Source of the DNA: Thermostichus vulcanus str. 'Rupite'
GTDB lineage: Bacteria; Cyanobacteriota; Cyanobacteriia; Thermostichales; Thermostichaceae
Length of the DNA: 50,100 bases
Assembly: GCF_022848905.1 (NCBI RefSeq)
Contig: NZ_JAFIRA010000025.1
Coordinates: forward strand, 1-50,100
Direction of reading: 5' to 3'
How positions within the stretch are numbered: position 1 is the first letter of the stretch; each line of letters begins with the position of its first letter. The position numbers and the translations under genes were made by a program. The notes under the pieces are model-generated. The model was not told where the DNA came from. It saw only the letters and a list, made by a program, of their open reading frames with translations, and ran no database searches. Below are positions 41,672 through 50,100 of this stretch, in pieces.

Positions 41672-44391
41672 ACCAGCCAAGATTTTGGGCGAAGACGGGC
41701 AAGGCAGAGTTTGAAAACGGTCAGCCCAAGTACCATCCGGTGATTTGTCACTTAGCGGATACCGCAGCAGTGGCAATGGAGATTGTGCGATCGCACCTCA
41801 GCCCCATTGCCCGCCAGCATCTTGCCGAAGGCTTAGGATTACCTGATGGCGAGTCTCTAGTGCGCTTCTGCGGGTTCATGGCGGGGAGCCATGACCTAGG
41901 CAAGGTCAGTCCTGCCTTTCAGTTTCAGGTCAGTGATGTGGGAAAAGCCTTGGTGGGGGCAGGTCTGTATGACGGATGGGCTTCCTTGCCCTCGGAACGT
42001 CGCAGATCCCAAAATGCCCCTCACGGATTGGTGACTGCGGCCACATTGCCCGATTTTCTGGTGACCCTTGGAGTTGGTCGAGAGTTGTCTAAGCGTCAAG
42101 CCAAGCGATTGGCACGGAAACTGGGCACTATCGTTGGTGGGCACCATGGGTTCTTCCCTGCTCAGCCAGAGATTGATGAGCTGGATAGCGCGATCGCAGG
42201 TACCGATGAGCGTAGCGTCTGGCGACAGCACAGCCTCAGAATCTTTCAGCAACTTCAGTCCTTTGTGCAACTCACTGCTGAGGATTTACCCAGTCAGTGT
42301 GACAACGCCGCCGCCATGATTTTGGCAGGGTTAACGACGGTATCTGACTGGATAGCCTCCAATTCTGATAGTTTTCCCTACGCCAACGATGAACCGTTTG
42401 AGACTTATCAGACAGGGCTGGCTGACAAAGCAAAGCACGCTCTCAAGACCCAGGGCTGGCAACGCCCCACCACCGGGCATCCGCTCCCCTTCTCCAAACT
42501 TTTTGATTTCATTACCAAGCTTCGGCCTCTGCAATCTGCGGCAGTACAGCTCACTGAGAGCCTAATACCTCCCTGTCTGGTAATGGTGGAAGCCTCGATG
42601 GGGGAGGGCAAAACCGAAGCGGCGCTCTACCTGGCGGATCATCTACAACACCAAACGGGTGCGGGGGGCTTCTATATCGGCTTACCGACTCAAGCAACTA
42701 GCAACGCCATGTTTGAGCGAGTCAGAGCGTTTCTGCAAAAACGTTATGCCGATGAGGTGGTGAATCTCACCCTCAGCCACGGAGCCGCTGCTCTGAAAGG
42801 GGACTATCAAGAAACCGTCTGTCGACTGGATCAGGTTTACGACGAGGAGGGGCGAGGGGTTTTTGCCAGTGAATGGCATACGGCTCGCAAGCGCACGCTG
42901 TTGAGTCCCTATGGGGTGGGGACATTGGATCAAGGTTTGATGGGGGTGGTGCGATCGCGCCATCAATTTGTCCGGCTCTTTGGCTTAGCAGGGCGCACGA
43001 TCATCCTGGATGAGATTCACGCCTACGACTTGTACACCAGCACGCTCCTAGAGCGGTTTCTAGAATGGGCCGCGGTGCTAGGTTCTCCGGTGATTGCCCT
43101 CTCGGCCACGTTGCCCGCCAGTACCCGCCAGCGCTTATTGACCGCCTACGCGACTGGGTGTAACCAACCCGTTCCGCCTTTACCAGAGGCTCCCTACCCT
43201 CGCATGACGGCCTTTGCCAATGGGACAGCCGTAGCCCGATCCTTTTCTGCCTCGGATCATGTGTGTCGGCAGTTGGGCATTCACTGGATTCAAGATGATA
43301 ACTGGCCTGTAGCTCTCTCTCAGGTGCTCAAGGACTCCGGCGGCTGTGTAGCCGTCATTTGCTCTACGGTGAACCGCGCCCAGGCAGTGTACCAACGGTT
43401 GCAAGCGTTCTTTTCCTCGGAAGAACTTGGACTCTTCCATGGTCGCTTTCTATTCAAAGACCGGGAGAGGATTGAGGCCGATTGTTTGCGGCTATTTGGC
43501 AAAGGGGATGAGCATCGGCCCCAACGCTTTGTGCTGGTGGCTACCCAGGTCATCGAGCAAAGCCTGGATGTGGACTTTGATCTAATGATTAGCGATTTGG
43601 CTCCCATTGATCTGTTGCTTCAACGCTCTGGGCGGCTGCATCGCCACGTTCGGGATAAGCGGCCTCCAGGGTTGGAGTCTCCTCATTTGTGGATTGTGGA
43701 TCCCTCTTTCAATGACCAGGGCAAGGCTGACTTTCAAGAGAGTGGCTGTATCTACGACCGTCATATTTTGCTCAGAAGCTGGCTTACTCTGCGGCAGCGT
43801 CCCCAGGTGCAACTGCCTGAAGAGATGGATGCGTTGATCGAGTCGGTGTATGACCTGGATATGCCTATCCCTGAAGATTTAGAGCCGGTTCATGCCGAGG
43901 ATTGGGCAAACTCCCTGGAGAAGTACAAGACCGAAGAGGCTGAAGCAAAACAAGCCCAAGCCAATCGGGTGAAGATCCCACCGCCCCATGGAGATATCCA
44001 GCCAGACCAGTTCACCTATCTGAAAAAGGAGGACGACGAAAGCGCAATTGCCGCCGCTACCCGGCTGGGGGATCCCTCTGTGGCTACCATCTTTTTGCAG
44101 CGCACTGCGGCTGGATTGGTGTTTCCAGGATCCCAAGAACAGGTCAACCTTAATGCCCGTCCCGATCTGGCTTTGATCCGCAAACTGCTGGCCCACAGCA
44201 CTCGCATCTCCAAACGAGAGGTCGTCCAAAGCTTGTCGGCCCAAGAGAACCCGAACAATTGGACATCGGCATTGCTACGGAATTGCCGTTGTGTGGAGGT
44301 TGATGACCAGGGCATGGCAAGGGTGGGGGATTGGCGGCTGACGCTGGATCCCTTGTTGGGGGTTGTGATCGAGAAAGACGTGAACGATTGA
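41668..44391 (+). CDS. cas3: CRISPR-associated helicase-nuclease Cas3 (type I-E)
   Basis: The 907-residue protein degrades DNA marked by Cascade. The HD nuclease domain is at residues 1-220: CHLADTA (His28), MAGSHDLGKVSPAFQFQ (H75-D76) and GGHHGFFP. The helicase follows, with Walker A EASMGEGKTEAALYLAD near 312, DEIHAYD near 447, SATLPAST, and motif VI QRSGRLHRH. The C-terminal accessory domain starts about residue 740. The HD and helicase motifs are intact. Three classical HIP1 sites (GCGATCGC) lie in this gene. It is followed by cas8e after 16 bases. Confidence 0.96.
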   Translation: MNQPRFWAKTGKAEFENGQPKYHPVICHLADTAAVAMEIVRSHLSPIARQHLAEGLGLPDGESLVRFCGFMAGSHDLGKVSPAFQFQVSDVGKALVGAGLYDGWASLPSERRRSQNAPHGLVTAATLPDFLVTLGVGRELSKRQAKRLARKLGTIVGGHHGFFPAQPEIDELDSAIAGTDERSVWRQHSLRIFQQLQSFVQLTAEDLPSQCDNAAAMILAGLTTVSDWIASNSDSFPYANDEPFETYQTGLADKAKHALKTQGWQRPTTGHPLPFSKLFDFITKLRPLQSAAVQLTESLIPPCLVMVEASMGEGKTEAALYLADHLQHQTGAGGFYIGLPTQATSNAMFERVRAFLQKRYADEVVNLTLSHGAAALKGDYQETVCRLDQVYDEEGRGVFASEWHTARKRTLLSPYGVGTLDQGLMGVVRSRHQFVRLFGLAGRTIILDEIHAYDLYTSTLLERFLEWAAVLGSPVIALSATLPASTRQRLLTAYATGCNQPVPPLPEAPYPRMTAFANGTAVARSFSASDHVCRQLGIHWIQDDNWPVALSQVLKDSGGCVAVICSTVNRAQAVYQRLQAFFSSEELGLFHGRFLFKDRERIEADCLRLFGKGDEHRPQRFVLVATQVIEQSLDVDFDLMISDLAPIDLLLQRSGRLHRHVRDKRPPGLESPHLWIVDPSFNDQGKADFQESGCIYDRHILLRSWLTLRQRPQVQLPEEMDALIESVYDLDMPIPEDLEPVHAEDWANSLEKYKTEEAEAKQAQANRVKIPPPHGDIQPDQFTYLKKEDDESAIAAATRLGDPSVATIFLQRTAAGLVFPGSQEQVNLNARPDLALIRKLLAHSTRISKREVVQSLSAQENPNNWTSALLRNCRCVEVDDQGMARVGDWRLTLDPLLGVVIEKDVND

Positions 44392-46050
44392 AGGAGACGA
44401 TTGACAGATGTCATTTAATTTGCTGAACCAGCCCTGGATCCCAGTGATTACCCAGGACTTCCAAATCCAGGAGGTATCCCTGACTCAGCTCTTCCAAACC
44501 TGGGAAACCCTGCGGGAGCTCCAGGCGGATAATCCACCGACTACATTGGCTCTCTACCGCTTTCTACTGGCAATTCTCCATCGGGCCTATCAAGGGCCAC
44601 GCAATGCTGACCACTGGGAAGAAATCTTTGAGGACAACGGACAGAAAGCGATCACATATCTGGGACTCCAACGGGATCGCTTCGACTTGCTCCATCCTGA
44701 GCACCCTTTTATGCAGGATCCCGACTTGCCTCTGGAGAAAGCAGTTCCTATCTATGCCATCCATACCATGAGCACTTCTGAGGTGTTCTCCCATGAACAC
44801 GAGTGGAGTGGCTACAGCCTTTCGCTGGCCCAAGCGGCTCGTTTACTAGTGCGACTCCAAGGCGTGGATATCACTAGCCTGAGAGCGTTCTATGTTGGGC
44901 AAACCAGCGGCAATCGTTCAGCCGTCAATACTCCCACTATCAATGTTGCCAATGTGCTGGTGCGGGGCAGCACTTTGAAGCAGACCCTTCTGCTGAACTT
45001 GATGTGCTATGACCCAGCTTCTGAGGTGCCCAGTGTGGTTTCAGGAGAGGATTTACCTGCCTGGGAAACAAGCTATGGTGGCAAACCGAAGAAGACAATA
45101 CCAGAAGGCTATATCAGCTACCTCACCTTTCCCTGGCGGCGGTTGCGACTCTTTCCAGAGGGTGATCAGGTGAGCCAGTTGGCAATTACGATGGGTCACT
45201 CCCTGCCGGATAAAGTATCTCCCCAACAGTGGGAATGTGGAGTCGCCTACCGGGACGATAAGCCCGTGCGCCTGTCCCTGAGTAAACAGCTTTGGCGCGA
45301 TGCTGATAGCTTTCTGTTGACGGCAGAAAAGCAACATCGGCCCCGCATTGTCGATTGGCTGGCTGACCTGAAATCTGAAGACCTAGTTGATGATGTCGTA
45401 ACTTTCCAAGTCTCTGGCCTCAGCGCTGATAAGGCTAAGCCCCTGGGCTGGAGTTGGGAGCATTTTTCGGCCCCGATTCAGTATGTGACTGATGGGGACT
45501 TGGCTCAAACATTGAAGATTGCGATCACAATCGCCGAAGACCACCAACAAATCTTCCGCTCCTCTCGAGGTAGCCCCTACTTTGCCCTGGCAGAGGCTCT
45601 CAAGAACGGGGATCCTGGTAGTCTTGCCAATGCCTTGGATGGGGAATCCCGCTACTGGGCCAGGTTAGATCGTGCTTTTCCTGAGCTGCTTAACGCCCTG
45701 CCCCAGGATAAGCAGACGGGAGCTGATGGCATCATCCGTTATGGGTTTAAGGAACTTCCCGCCTGGACTCAAACCGTCCAAACCGCCGCTCGGGGAGCCT
45801 TTACCGAGTCGATTGAGTCCATTCGCAACTACAAGGCTAGAGCCGTTGCTCTCCGCACCCTGGAGTGGAAACTTGCAGATTTGCGAGCCAGCCCAGAGGA
45901 GAAGGAGGCCAAAAAAGCAAAAGCTGCCGCCAAGAAAAACACCAAGAAAAAACAAGCCGTTGCCCAATAGGAGCTTGGTTCATGACCACAACCCAGACCC
46001 CACCTCGACTAGAGCGAGAAACAAAATTCCTACAGGCGATTCGCGATCGC
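41787..46050. repeat. Four classical HIP1 palindromes (GCGATCGC) confined to the cas operon
   Basis: They start at 41787, 42190, 42951 (all cas3) and 46043 (cse2). I found no others in the window, whereas GGGATCCC is the common octamer elsewhere and is also present here. The clustering suggests that this stretch evolved in a genome that uses the standard HIP1. Confidence 0.75.
44408..45970 (+). CDS. casA: Cascade large subunit Cas8e (Cse1/CasA)
   Basis: The 520-residue protein begins MSFNLLNQPWIPVI, the standard Cse1 opening. It continues with ALYRFLLAILHRAYQG, RFDLLHPEHPFMQDPDL and LQGVDITSLRAFYVGQTSG, all Cse1-like. The C-terminal four-helix bundle ends in a very Lys-rich tail (KKAKAAAKKNTKKKQ), unusual in degree. 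Cse1 recognises the PAM, contacts Cse2 and recruits Cas3. It lies between cas3 and cse2, with small gaps. Confidence 0.95.
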   Translation: MSFNLLNQPWIPVITQDFQIQEVSLTQLFQTWETLRELQADNPPTTLALYRFLLAILHRAYQGPRNADHWEEIFEDNGQKAITYLGLQRDRFDLLHPEHPFMQDPDLPLEKAVPIYAIHTMSTSEVFSHEHEWSGYSLSLAQAARLLVRLQGVDITSLRAFYVGQTSGNRSAVNTPTINVANVLVRGSTLKQTLLLNLMCYDPASEVPSVVSGEDLPAWETSYGGKPKKTIPEGYISYLTFPWRRLRLFPEGDQVSQLAITMGHSLPDKVSPQQWECGVAYRDDKPVRLSLSKQLWRDADSFLLTAEKQHRPRIVDWLADLKSEDLVDDVVTFQVSGLSADKAKPLGWSWEHFSAPIQYVTDGDLAQTLKIAITIAEDHQQIFRSSRGSPYFALAEALKNGDPGSLANALDGESRYWARLDRAFPELLNALPQDKQTGADGIIRYGFKELPAWTQTVQTAARGAFTESIESIRNYKARAVALRTLEWKLADLRASPEEKEAKKAKAAAKKNTKKKQAVAQ

Positions 46051-46518
46051 ATCAAAAATGATACTGGTGCCAGAGCAACCTTCAAACGGGCACTCTCCGG
46101 TGAACACCACCATCTTCGTAAAGTTTATCCCTTTACACTGCCCTATTTGGCAGGCATCCACGAGTGGCAACAGGATATTTGGATCTTTGTGGCGTGTTTA
46201 TCTACCTACCACGCTCAAGAAAAAGAGCCTACCCCCCGCAGTTTTGCCCAAAGTTGCTTGGATTTACACAACAGCAGTGCATCCAAGGGAGTAGAGCGAC
46301 GATTTCGATCCCTGCTGGATACAGATTTGGTCGATATTCAATCGCCAATCACAGCGTTGGTACGGTTGATCAAAAGTAAAAAGGACAAGAAAATCCCCGT
46401 CTACTATCCCCAACTCATTGCCGATCTCTGTTTCTGGGATCATCCCGATCAATTTATCCAAGACCAGTGGGCTAAGACATTTTGGGGGGCAACACCGCTT
46501 AACGAGGTTAAACCATGA
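45982..46518 (+). CDS. casB: Cascade small subunit Cse2 (CasB)
   Basis: The 178-residue all-helical protein runs from ATG 45982 (MTTTQTPPRLERETKFLQAI), 11 bases after the cas8e stop. Family-like segments are RIKNDTGARATFKRALSGEH, GVERRFRSLLDTDLVDI and LIADLCFWDHPDQFIQDQWA, followed by KTFWG. A longer frame starting at 45865 lies within cas8e and is not needed. Cse2 dimers hold the non-target strand in Cascade. A 103-base gap with no clear gene follows. Confidence 0.93.
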   Translation: MTTTQTPPRLERETKFLQAIRDRIKNDTGARATFKRALSGEHHHLRKVYPFTLPYLAGIHEWQQDIWIFVACLSTYHAQEKEPTPRSFAQSCLDLHNSSASKGVERRFRSLLDTDLVDIQSPITALVRLIKSKKDKKIPVYYPQLIADLCFWDHPDQFIQDQWAKTFWGATPLNEVKP

Positions 46519-46621
46519 AACTGTTGAGATTTACCAGCCATGCCTGAAAGGATATGAACAGGGCAAGAGCAATGAAGATGAGTCTGGCTTTATTCACCTA
46601 ACCCAATTTGAGGAAATTACC

Positions 46622-47755
46622 ATGCAACTCGAACTCCATTTGATCCAAAGCTTCCCCCCCGCCAATTTGAACCGGGATGAAAATGGTATGCCTAAATCCA
46701 CCGTTTTTGGTGGTCGTCCGCGTGCCCGCATCTCTAGCCAGTGTCAAAAGCGGGCGGTGAGAAAGTTTTATCAAGACTATGCTGACCTCGACCCTGCCCA
46801 ATTTGCCGATCGGTCTCGCAACTGGATCCCACAGTTGAAATCTAACCTAGTTAAGGCAGGGATCCCTGCTGAACAGGCTGAGATCGCTGCTCGACTCGCT
46901 TTGCAGGAAGGACTCAAGCTCGAGTTCAACGATAAACAAGAAGCCAAAACGATTGTGTTTTTGGGAAGAACAGAACTTGATGCAATGGCCAACATCTTGA
47001 CCAAAAACTGGACCGCTATCGAACCTGGCCTATCCGGGGATAAGCCAGAGTTTCCCACGGAGATTGCAAAGACTATCCAAAAGGCTTTAATCGAAACGGG
47101 TAAACCCGGTGATGTCGCCCTCTTTGGCCGCATGATGGCTTCATTGCCCACGGTGAATGTGGATGCTGCTGTGCAAATGGCCCATGCCATTAGCGTCAAC
47201 ACCTTGCAACAGGAGTTCGATTTCTTTACGGCTGTGGATGATCTGGGCAGCAGTGAAGATACCGGAGCTGACCATATGGGAGAAACTGGCTACAACAGCT
47301 CCACCTATTACCGCTTCGCTACCCTCGATACTGAGCAATTGGCTCGCAATTTGGGCGGAACCGAGCATCTGGGATCCATTGTGAAAGCCTTTGCCGAGGC
47401 GTTTATTCATGCCATTCCATCTGGGCATCAAAATGGCTTTGCGGCTCACACACGACCGGCAGCAGTCATGGCGGTGGTGCGGCAAGGACAGCCCATCTCT
47501 TTAGTGGATGCTTTTGAAGAGCCGGTTGCACCTAAGGGAGGCAAAAGCTTGCTTGAAAATGCAGTTAAGGCGCTTGATGTTCACTGGACTGACCTGACCA
47601 AAATGTATGGTGAAATGGGTGTGAAATATAAGGGCATCGTCACCCGTACAACGCTGGCAAAACAGCTTGAAAGCCTTGCCCCTGTGCTAAAGGAATCGGT
47701 AGATGCGCTGCTAAAAGAAGCTCTGGAAGCAGCTCTCATCAATGGAGGGAAATAA
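46622..47755 (+). CDS. casC: Cascade backbone Cas7e (Cse4/CasC)
   Basis: The 377-residue protein starts at ATG 46622 (MQLELHLIQSFPPANLNRDE), with GAGG ten bases upstream. FGGRPRARISSQCQKRAVRK is the conserved RNA-binding start of the family. FGRMMASLPTVNVDAAVQMA, HAISVNTLQQEFDFFTAVDD and IPSGHQNGFAAHTRP are further Cas7e marks. Six copies wrap the guide RNA in Cascade. The frame is open to 46418 but the extension overlaps cse2 and has no homology I know. Confidence 0.96.
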   Translation: MQLELHLIQSFPPANLNRDENGMPKSTVFGGRPRARISSQCQKRAVRKFYQDYADLDPAQFADRSRNWIPQLKSNLVKAGIPAEQAEIAARLALQEGLKLEFNDKQEAKTIVFLGRTELDAMANILTKNWTAIEPGLSGDKPEFPTEIAKTIQKALIETGKPGDVALFGRMMASLPTVNVDAAVQMAHAISVNTLQQEFDFFTAVDDLGSSEDTGADHMGETGYNSSTYYRFATLDTEQLARNLGGTEHLGSIVKAFAEAFIHAIPSGHQNGFAAHTRPAAVMAVVRQGQPISLVDAFEEPVAPKGGKSLLENAVKALDVHWTDLTKMYGEMGVKYKGIVTRTTLAKQLESLAPVLKESVDALLKEALEAALINGGK

Positions 47756-47756
47756 A

Positions 47757-48404
47757 ATGCCAACTCTCTTGATGCGGCTGCGGGCACCGATGATGAGCTG
47801 GGGTGACCACAGTCAGTTTGGGCACCGGGATAGCCGCCGCGAACCCACTAAATCTGCGGTGATAGGGATCCTCTGTGCTGCTCTCGGTCGGCCCCGCTGG
47901 GATCCTGTGGCTGACTTGGCTGCCCTCAAGATGGGGGTGCGGGTCAACAAAGAAGGGATCCTGCAACGGGACTACCACACCATCCAAGACAACATCCGGG
48001 ACAAGAATAAAGCCAGTACTACCTTAAGCGAACGCTATTACGTAGCGGATGCAGATTATCTGGTGGGCCTAGAGGGTGAGCTAGGCTTGTTACAGCAGTT
48101 GGATCAAGCTCTAGAACAACCCCGCTGGCAGCTATTCTTAGGCCGAAAAAGTTTCATTCCCAGTCATCCCATTCGGGTGGGAGTGGTTGATTTACCTTTA
48201 CTAGATGCCTTGTGCCACCGAGCCTATGAGCATCGCGGACGTAAAGATCCTCCCTCTCAGCTCCGTTTTGTGATGGAAGTGCAGGATGGCACCGATATTC
48301 GTCAGGATGTGCCGTTGGATTGGCAGAATCGCCGCTTTGGTCGTCGTGCGGTGACAACTCAATACTTTAATGTGCCGGAGGTGATATGTACCTTTCCCAG
48401 CTAA
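47757..48404 (+). CDS. casD: Cascade subunit Cas5e (CasD)
   Basis: The 215-residue RAMP protein starts MPTLLMRLRAPMMSWGDHSQ, the hallmark of Cas5e, and continues GHRDSRREPTKSAVIGILCA and FLGRKSFIPSHPIRVG. It caps the 5' handle of the guide RNA. ATG 47757 lies one base after the cas7e stop (TAAAATG), with AGGGA just upstream. Its 3' end overlaps cas6e by 19 bases. Confidence 0.95.
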   Translation: MPTLLMRLRAPMMSWGDHSQFGHRDSRREPTKSAVIGILCAALGRPRWDPVADLAALKMGVRVNKEGILQRDYHTIQDNIRDKNKASTTLSERYYVADADYLVGLEGELGLLQQLDQALEQPRWQLFLGRKSFIPSHPIRVGVVDLPLLDALCHRAYEHRGRKDPPSQLRFVMEVQDGTDIRQDVPLDWQNRRFGRRAVTTQYFNVPEVICTFPS

Positions 48405-49003
48405 TTCTCAATGAGCGACTGCCGCAGGTTTATCGAGATTTAAGTAATGCTCATGCTTTCCACCAACGAATTATGAATGGGTTTCCAGATCAGCCCACAG
48501 AAACTCCTCGCTCAGACTGGCATATTCTCTATCGTCAGGAGCCTGATAGCTACAAAGTTTTGGTGCAATCTGCCATTGAGCCAGATTGGTCTTGTCTGCC
48601 CGACAGATATCTTGAGTGCAATGTAAAGGTTAAGCGGTTTGACTTGAACCCTGCTAGATGGAGAGAAGGACAGTTATTTCAGTTTCGGCTGAGGGCAAAT
48701 CCCAGCAAAAGAGATAAGCAAACCCATAAAATAGTGGGTTTCTATCGGCGCGAGGATCAATTGGCTTGGCTAGCTCGCAAGGGGAAGAACTATGGCTTTT
48801 CTTTGATGTCAGTGGATGCGATCCCATCGGCCAATGTGTTTGCAAAGAAAAAAAATGATCAAGCTCCCATTCGGATCCATACTGTTTTGTTTGAAGGGGT
48901 CTTGCAAGTGGTGGAACCAACGGCTCTTGTTAAGGCGGTGCAACAGGGAATTGGGCGGGGACGGTCGTATGGCTGTGGGTTATTGTCCCTAGCACGGATG
49001 TAG
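48386..49003 (+). CDS. casE: CRISPR RNA endonuclease Cas6e (CasE/Cse3)
   Basis: The 205-residue protein cuts the repeat RNA and stays bound to its hairpin. It opens MYLSQLILNERLPQVYRDLS, then has NAHAFHQRIMNGFPD with the catalytic His at residue 26 of the AHAFHQ segment. RLRANPSKRD is the central basic strand. The glycine-rich loop is GIGRGRSYGCGLLSLARM at the end. It overlaps cas5e and is followed by cas1 after 33 bases. Confidence 0.95.
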   Translation: MYLSQLILNERLPQVYRDLSNAHAFHQRIMNGFPDQPTETPRSDWHILYRQEPDSYKVLVQSAIEPDWSCLPDRYLECNVKVKRFDLNPARWREGQLFQFRLRANPSKRDKQTHKIVGFYRREDQLAWLARKGKNYGFSLMSVDAIPSANVFAKKKNDQAPIRIHTVLFEGVLQVVEPTALVKAVQQGIGRGRSYGCGLLSLARM

Positions 49004-49036
49004 AGAACTCGGCCAACCTTAGTCTGGAGATTGACC

Positions 49037-49966
49037 ATGTCTTCATTACGCAGTATCCCGAAGATTCGGGACAGTATTAGCTATGTCTATGTGGAGCGAT
49101 GCCGCATTGAACAGGATGCCAAAGCAATTGCGGTTTTGCAGGAGCAGGGGCGCTATGTGATTCCTTGTGCCAGTTTGACGACATTAATGCTTGGCCCTGG
49201 CAGTGTGATCACCCATGCCGCGATCAAGAATCTGGCGGATAGTTCTTGTTCGGTACAGTGGGTTGGTGAAGATGGACTACGGTTTTATGCCAAGGGATCC
49301 CATCCCTCCAGCAGTGTGGAACGACTTTATCACCAGGCGAAATTGTGGGCGGATCCGGTTCAACATTTGGCTGTGGTGCGGCGGATGTATCTGTTTCGGT
49401 TTGCCGAGCCTCTGGAGGAGGGCTTGACGCTTCAACAGATCCGGGGGCTGGAGGGGGTGCGGGTACGCACGACCTATAGCCGTCTACGCAAAGAGACCGG
49501 TGTGGAGTGGAAAGGGCGAGATTATAAGCTAAGTAAATGGGAGGATTCTGATCCCATCAATCGGGCTTTGTCTGCGGCTAATGCGTGTCTGTATTCAGTC
49601 TGTCAGGCTGCGTTGCATGCGGTGGGCTATTCAACGGCTTTAGGATTTATTCATACAGGCAAACCGTTATCCTTTGTCTACGATGTTGCAGATCTCTACA
49701 AGACAGAGACAACAATTCCAGCAGCTTTTGAGGCAGCATCTGAATCGCCAATGAATGTTGAGTCGAGAACTCGGCAGTTGTGCCGAGAAAAATTTATCGA
49801 ACAGCAATTGATGCAAAGGATTGTGGAGGATGTGGATACTATCTTGGGCCTAAAGAATATCAAAGAAGAGGCAGATCCAGTAGGTCGCTTGTGGGATGAC
49901 AAACGAGGCTCTGTTGATGGGGGCCAAAGCTATGGCGAGGATATGCAGGAAGGGGGATCCGGTTGA
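49037..49966 (+). CDS. cas1: CRISPR integrase Cas1 (type I-E)
   Basis: The 309-residue protein starts MSSLRSIPKIRDSISYVYVE at ATG 49037; a TTG at 49031 would add two residues. It has the Cas1e segments LTTLMLGPGSVITHAAIKNL, ADSSCSVQWVGEDGLRFYA and GFIHTGKPLSFVYDVADLYK. The metal residues Glu (in RLRKETGVEWKG), His and Asp are in their usual order. Cas1 inserts new spacers with Cas2. Its stop overlaps an ATG (TGATG), as at normal cas1-cas2 junctions, but cas2 is then cut short. Confidence 0.95.
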   Translation: MSSLRSIPKIRDSISYVYVERCRIEQDAKAIAVLQEQGRYVIPCASLTTLMLGPGSVITHAAIKNLADSSCSVQWVGEDGLRFYAKGSHPSSSVERLYHQAKLWADPVQHLAVVRRMYLFRFAEPLEEGLTLQQIRGLEGVRVRTTYSRLRKETGVEWKGRDYKLSKWEDSDPINRALSAANACLYSVCQAALHAVGYSTALGFIHTGKPLSFVYDVADLYKTETTIPAAFEAASESPMNVESRTRQLCREKFIEQQLMQRIVEDVDTILGLKNIKEEADPVGRLWDDKRGSVDGGQSYGEDMQEGGSG

Positions 49967-49974
49967 TGGTGGTC
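49965..49974 (+). pseudogene. cas2: Start of cas2, interrupted after three codons
   Basis: ATG GTG GTC overlaps the cas1 stop. M-V-V is the usual Cas2e N-terminus (M-x-VVV-x-EN). After base 49974 the sequence no longer encodes Cas2 and stops in frame after 13 codons. The break coincides with what looks like an insertion sequence end. Confidence 0.55.
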
Positions 49975-50100
49975 GGCTCTCCTGACATTTTGGTGTCGAT
50001 AGTATAATGAGATACTGAGTTCCATGACGAACATTGGTTCCTCTTGATAAGTTATTGGGTCTTGCTGGAGTCAAAATCCAAGAGTTTGTAGAGTTAGAAC
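49975..50100 (+). mobile_element. Left end of a probable ISL3-family insertion sequence in cas2
   Basis: GGCTCTCCTGACATTTTGGT begins at 49975, like the GG-started terminal repeats of the ISL3 family. From TTG 50034 a frame open to the window end reads MVPLDKLLGLAGVKI, then QEFVELE. That resembles the N-terminus of ISL3 transposases, though a start in MTNIGS (50024) is one base out of frame with it. The preceding eight bases (TGGTGGTC) would be the target duplication. The rest of the element is outside the window. Confidence 0.45.

Noticed and set aside
46418-46621. N-terminal extension of Cas7e by 68 codons
   Set aside because: It overlaps cse2 in another frame and lacks family similarity; ATG 46622 begins the conserved Cas7e sequence.
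49003-50100. CRISPR repeat array
   Set aside because: I looked for regularly spaced repeats near the cas genes and across the window ends and found none. An array, if any, lies beyond base 50100.

Overview
This window is a cyanobacterial chromosome segment. It carries cyanophycin synthetase, cobalamin genes (CobL, CobH), a LabA-like NYN protein, and the octamer GGGATCCC (or its GGATCC core) in almost every gene. That octamer is a variant of the cyanobacterial highly iterated palindrome (HIP1). Together with the GC-rich base composition it points, from memory, to the thermophilic Synechococcus/Thermostichus group rather than to marine picocyanobacteria. The species cannot be fixed from the window.

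Layout. 1-1881: mobile DNA, with a TnpB gene cut by the window edge and a complete IS630-family element whose transposase needs a -1 frameshift. 1961-25592: mostly housekeeping and metabolic genes, including cytosine deaminase, folate cyclo-ligase, FKBP isomerase, aconitase B, exonuclease III, a GTP-cyclohydrolase-II homologue of the URC1 (uracil catabolism) type, SfsA, CobL/CobH, ComEC, cyanophycin synthetase, prepilin peptidase, dihydroorotase, a PHP phosphatase, a class V aminotransferase and tRNA-Cys. 25764-28636: a lone ABC permease, a membrane protein and a Rieske oxygenase.

28738-40368 is the most unusual region: a catabolic-looking island in three transcription units. Leftward: a Tat-exported NMT1-type binding protein, a cytosine-deaminase-like amidohydrolase, an ABC ATPase, two permeases, and further on a GntR regulator. 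Rightward: an M29/NicX-like protein, a short-chain dehydrogenase and a 2-oxoglutarate/Fe(II) oxygenase. Leftward again: a cyanuric-acid-hydrolase/barbiturase-family ring-opening amidohydrolase, a GlcG-like protein and an orotate phosphoribosyltransferase. Three NtcA-type boxes (GTA-N8-TAC) lie in its control regions; one has the textbook 22-nt spacing to a TAN3T -10 element. I infer a nitrogen-controlled uptake and ring-opening pathway for an N-heterocycle, perhaps a pyrimidine or pyridine. The substrate is unknown.

40697-50100: a type I-E CRISPR-Cas operon (WYL regulator, cas3, cas8e, cse2, cas7e, cas5e, cas6e, cas1). cas2 appears to be cut after its third codon by the end of an ISL3-like insertion sequence that runs off the window. 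All four classical HIP1 sites (GCGATCGC) I found in the window lie within this operon, which suggests that it came from another cyanobacterium. No CRISPR array is visible.
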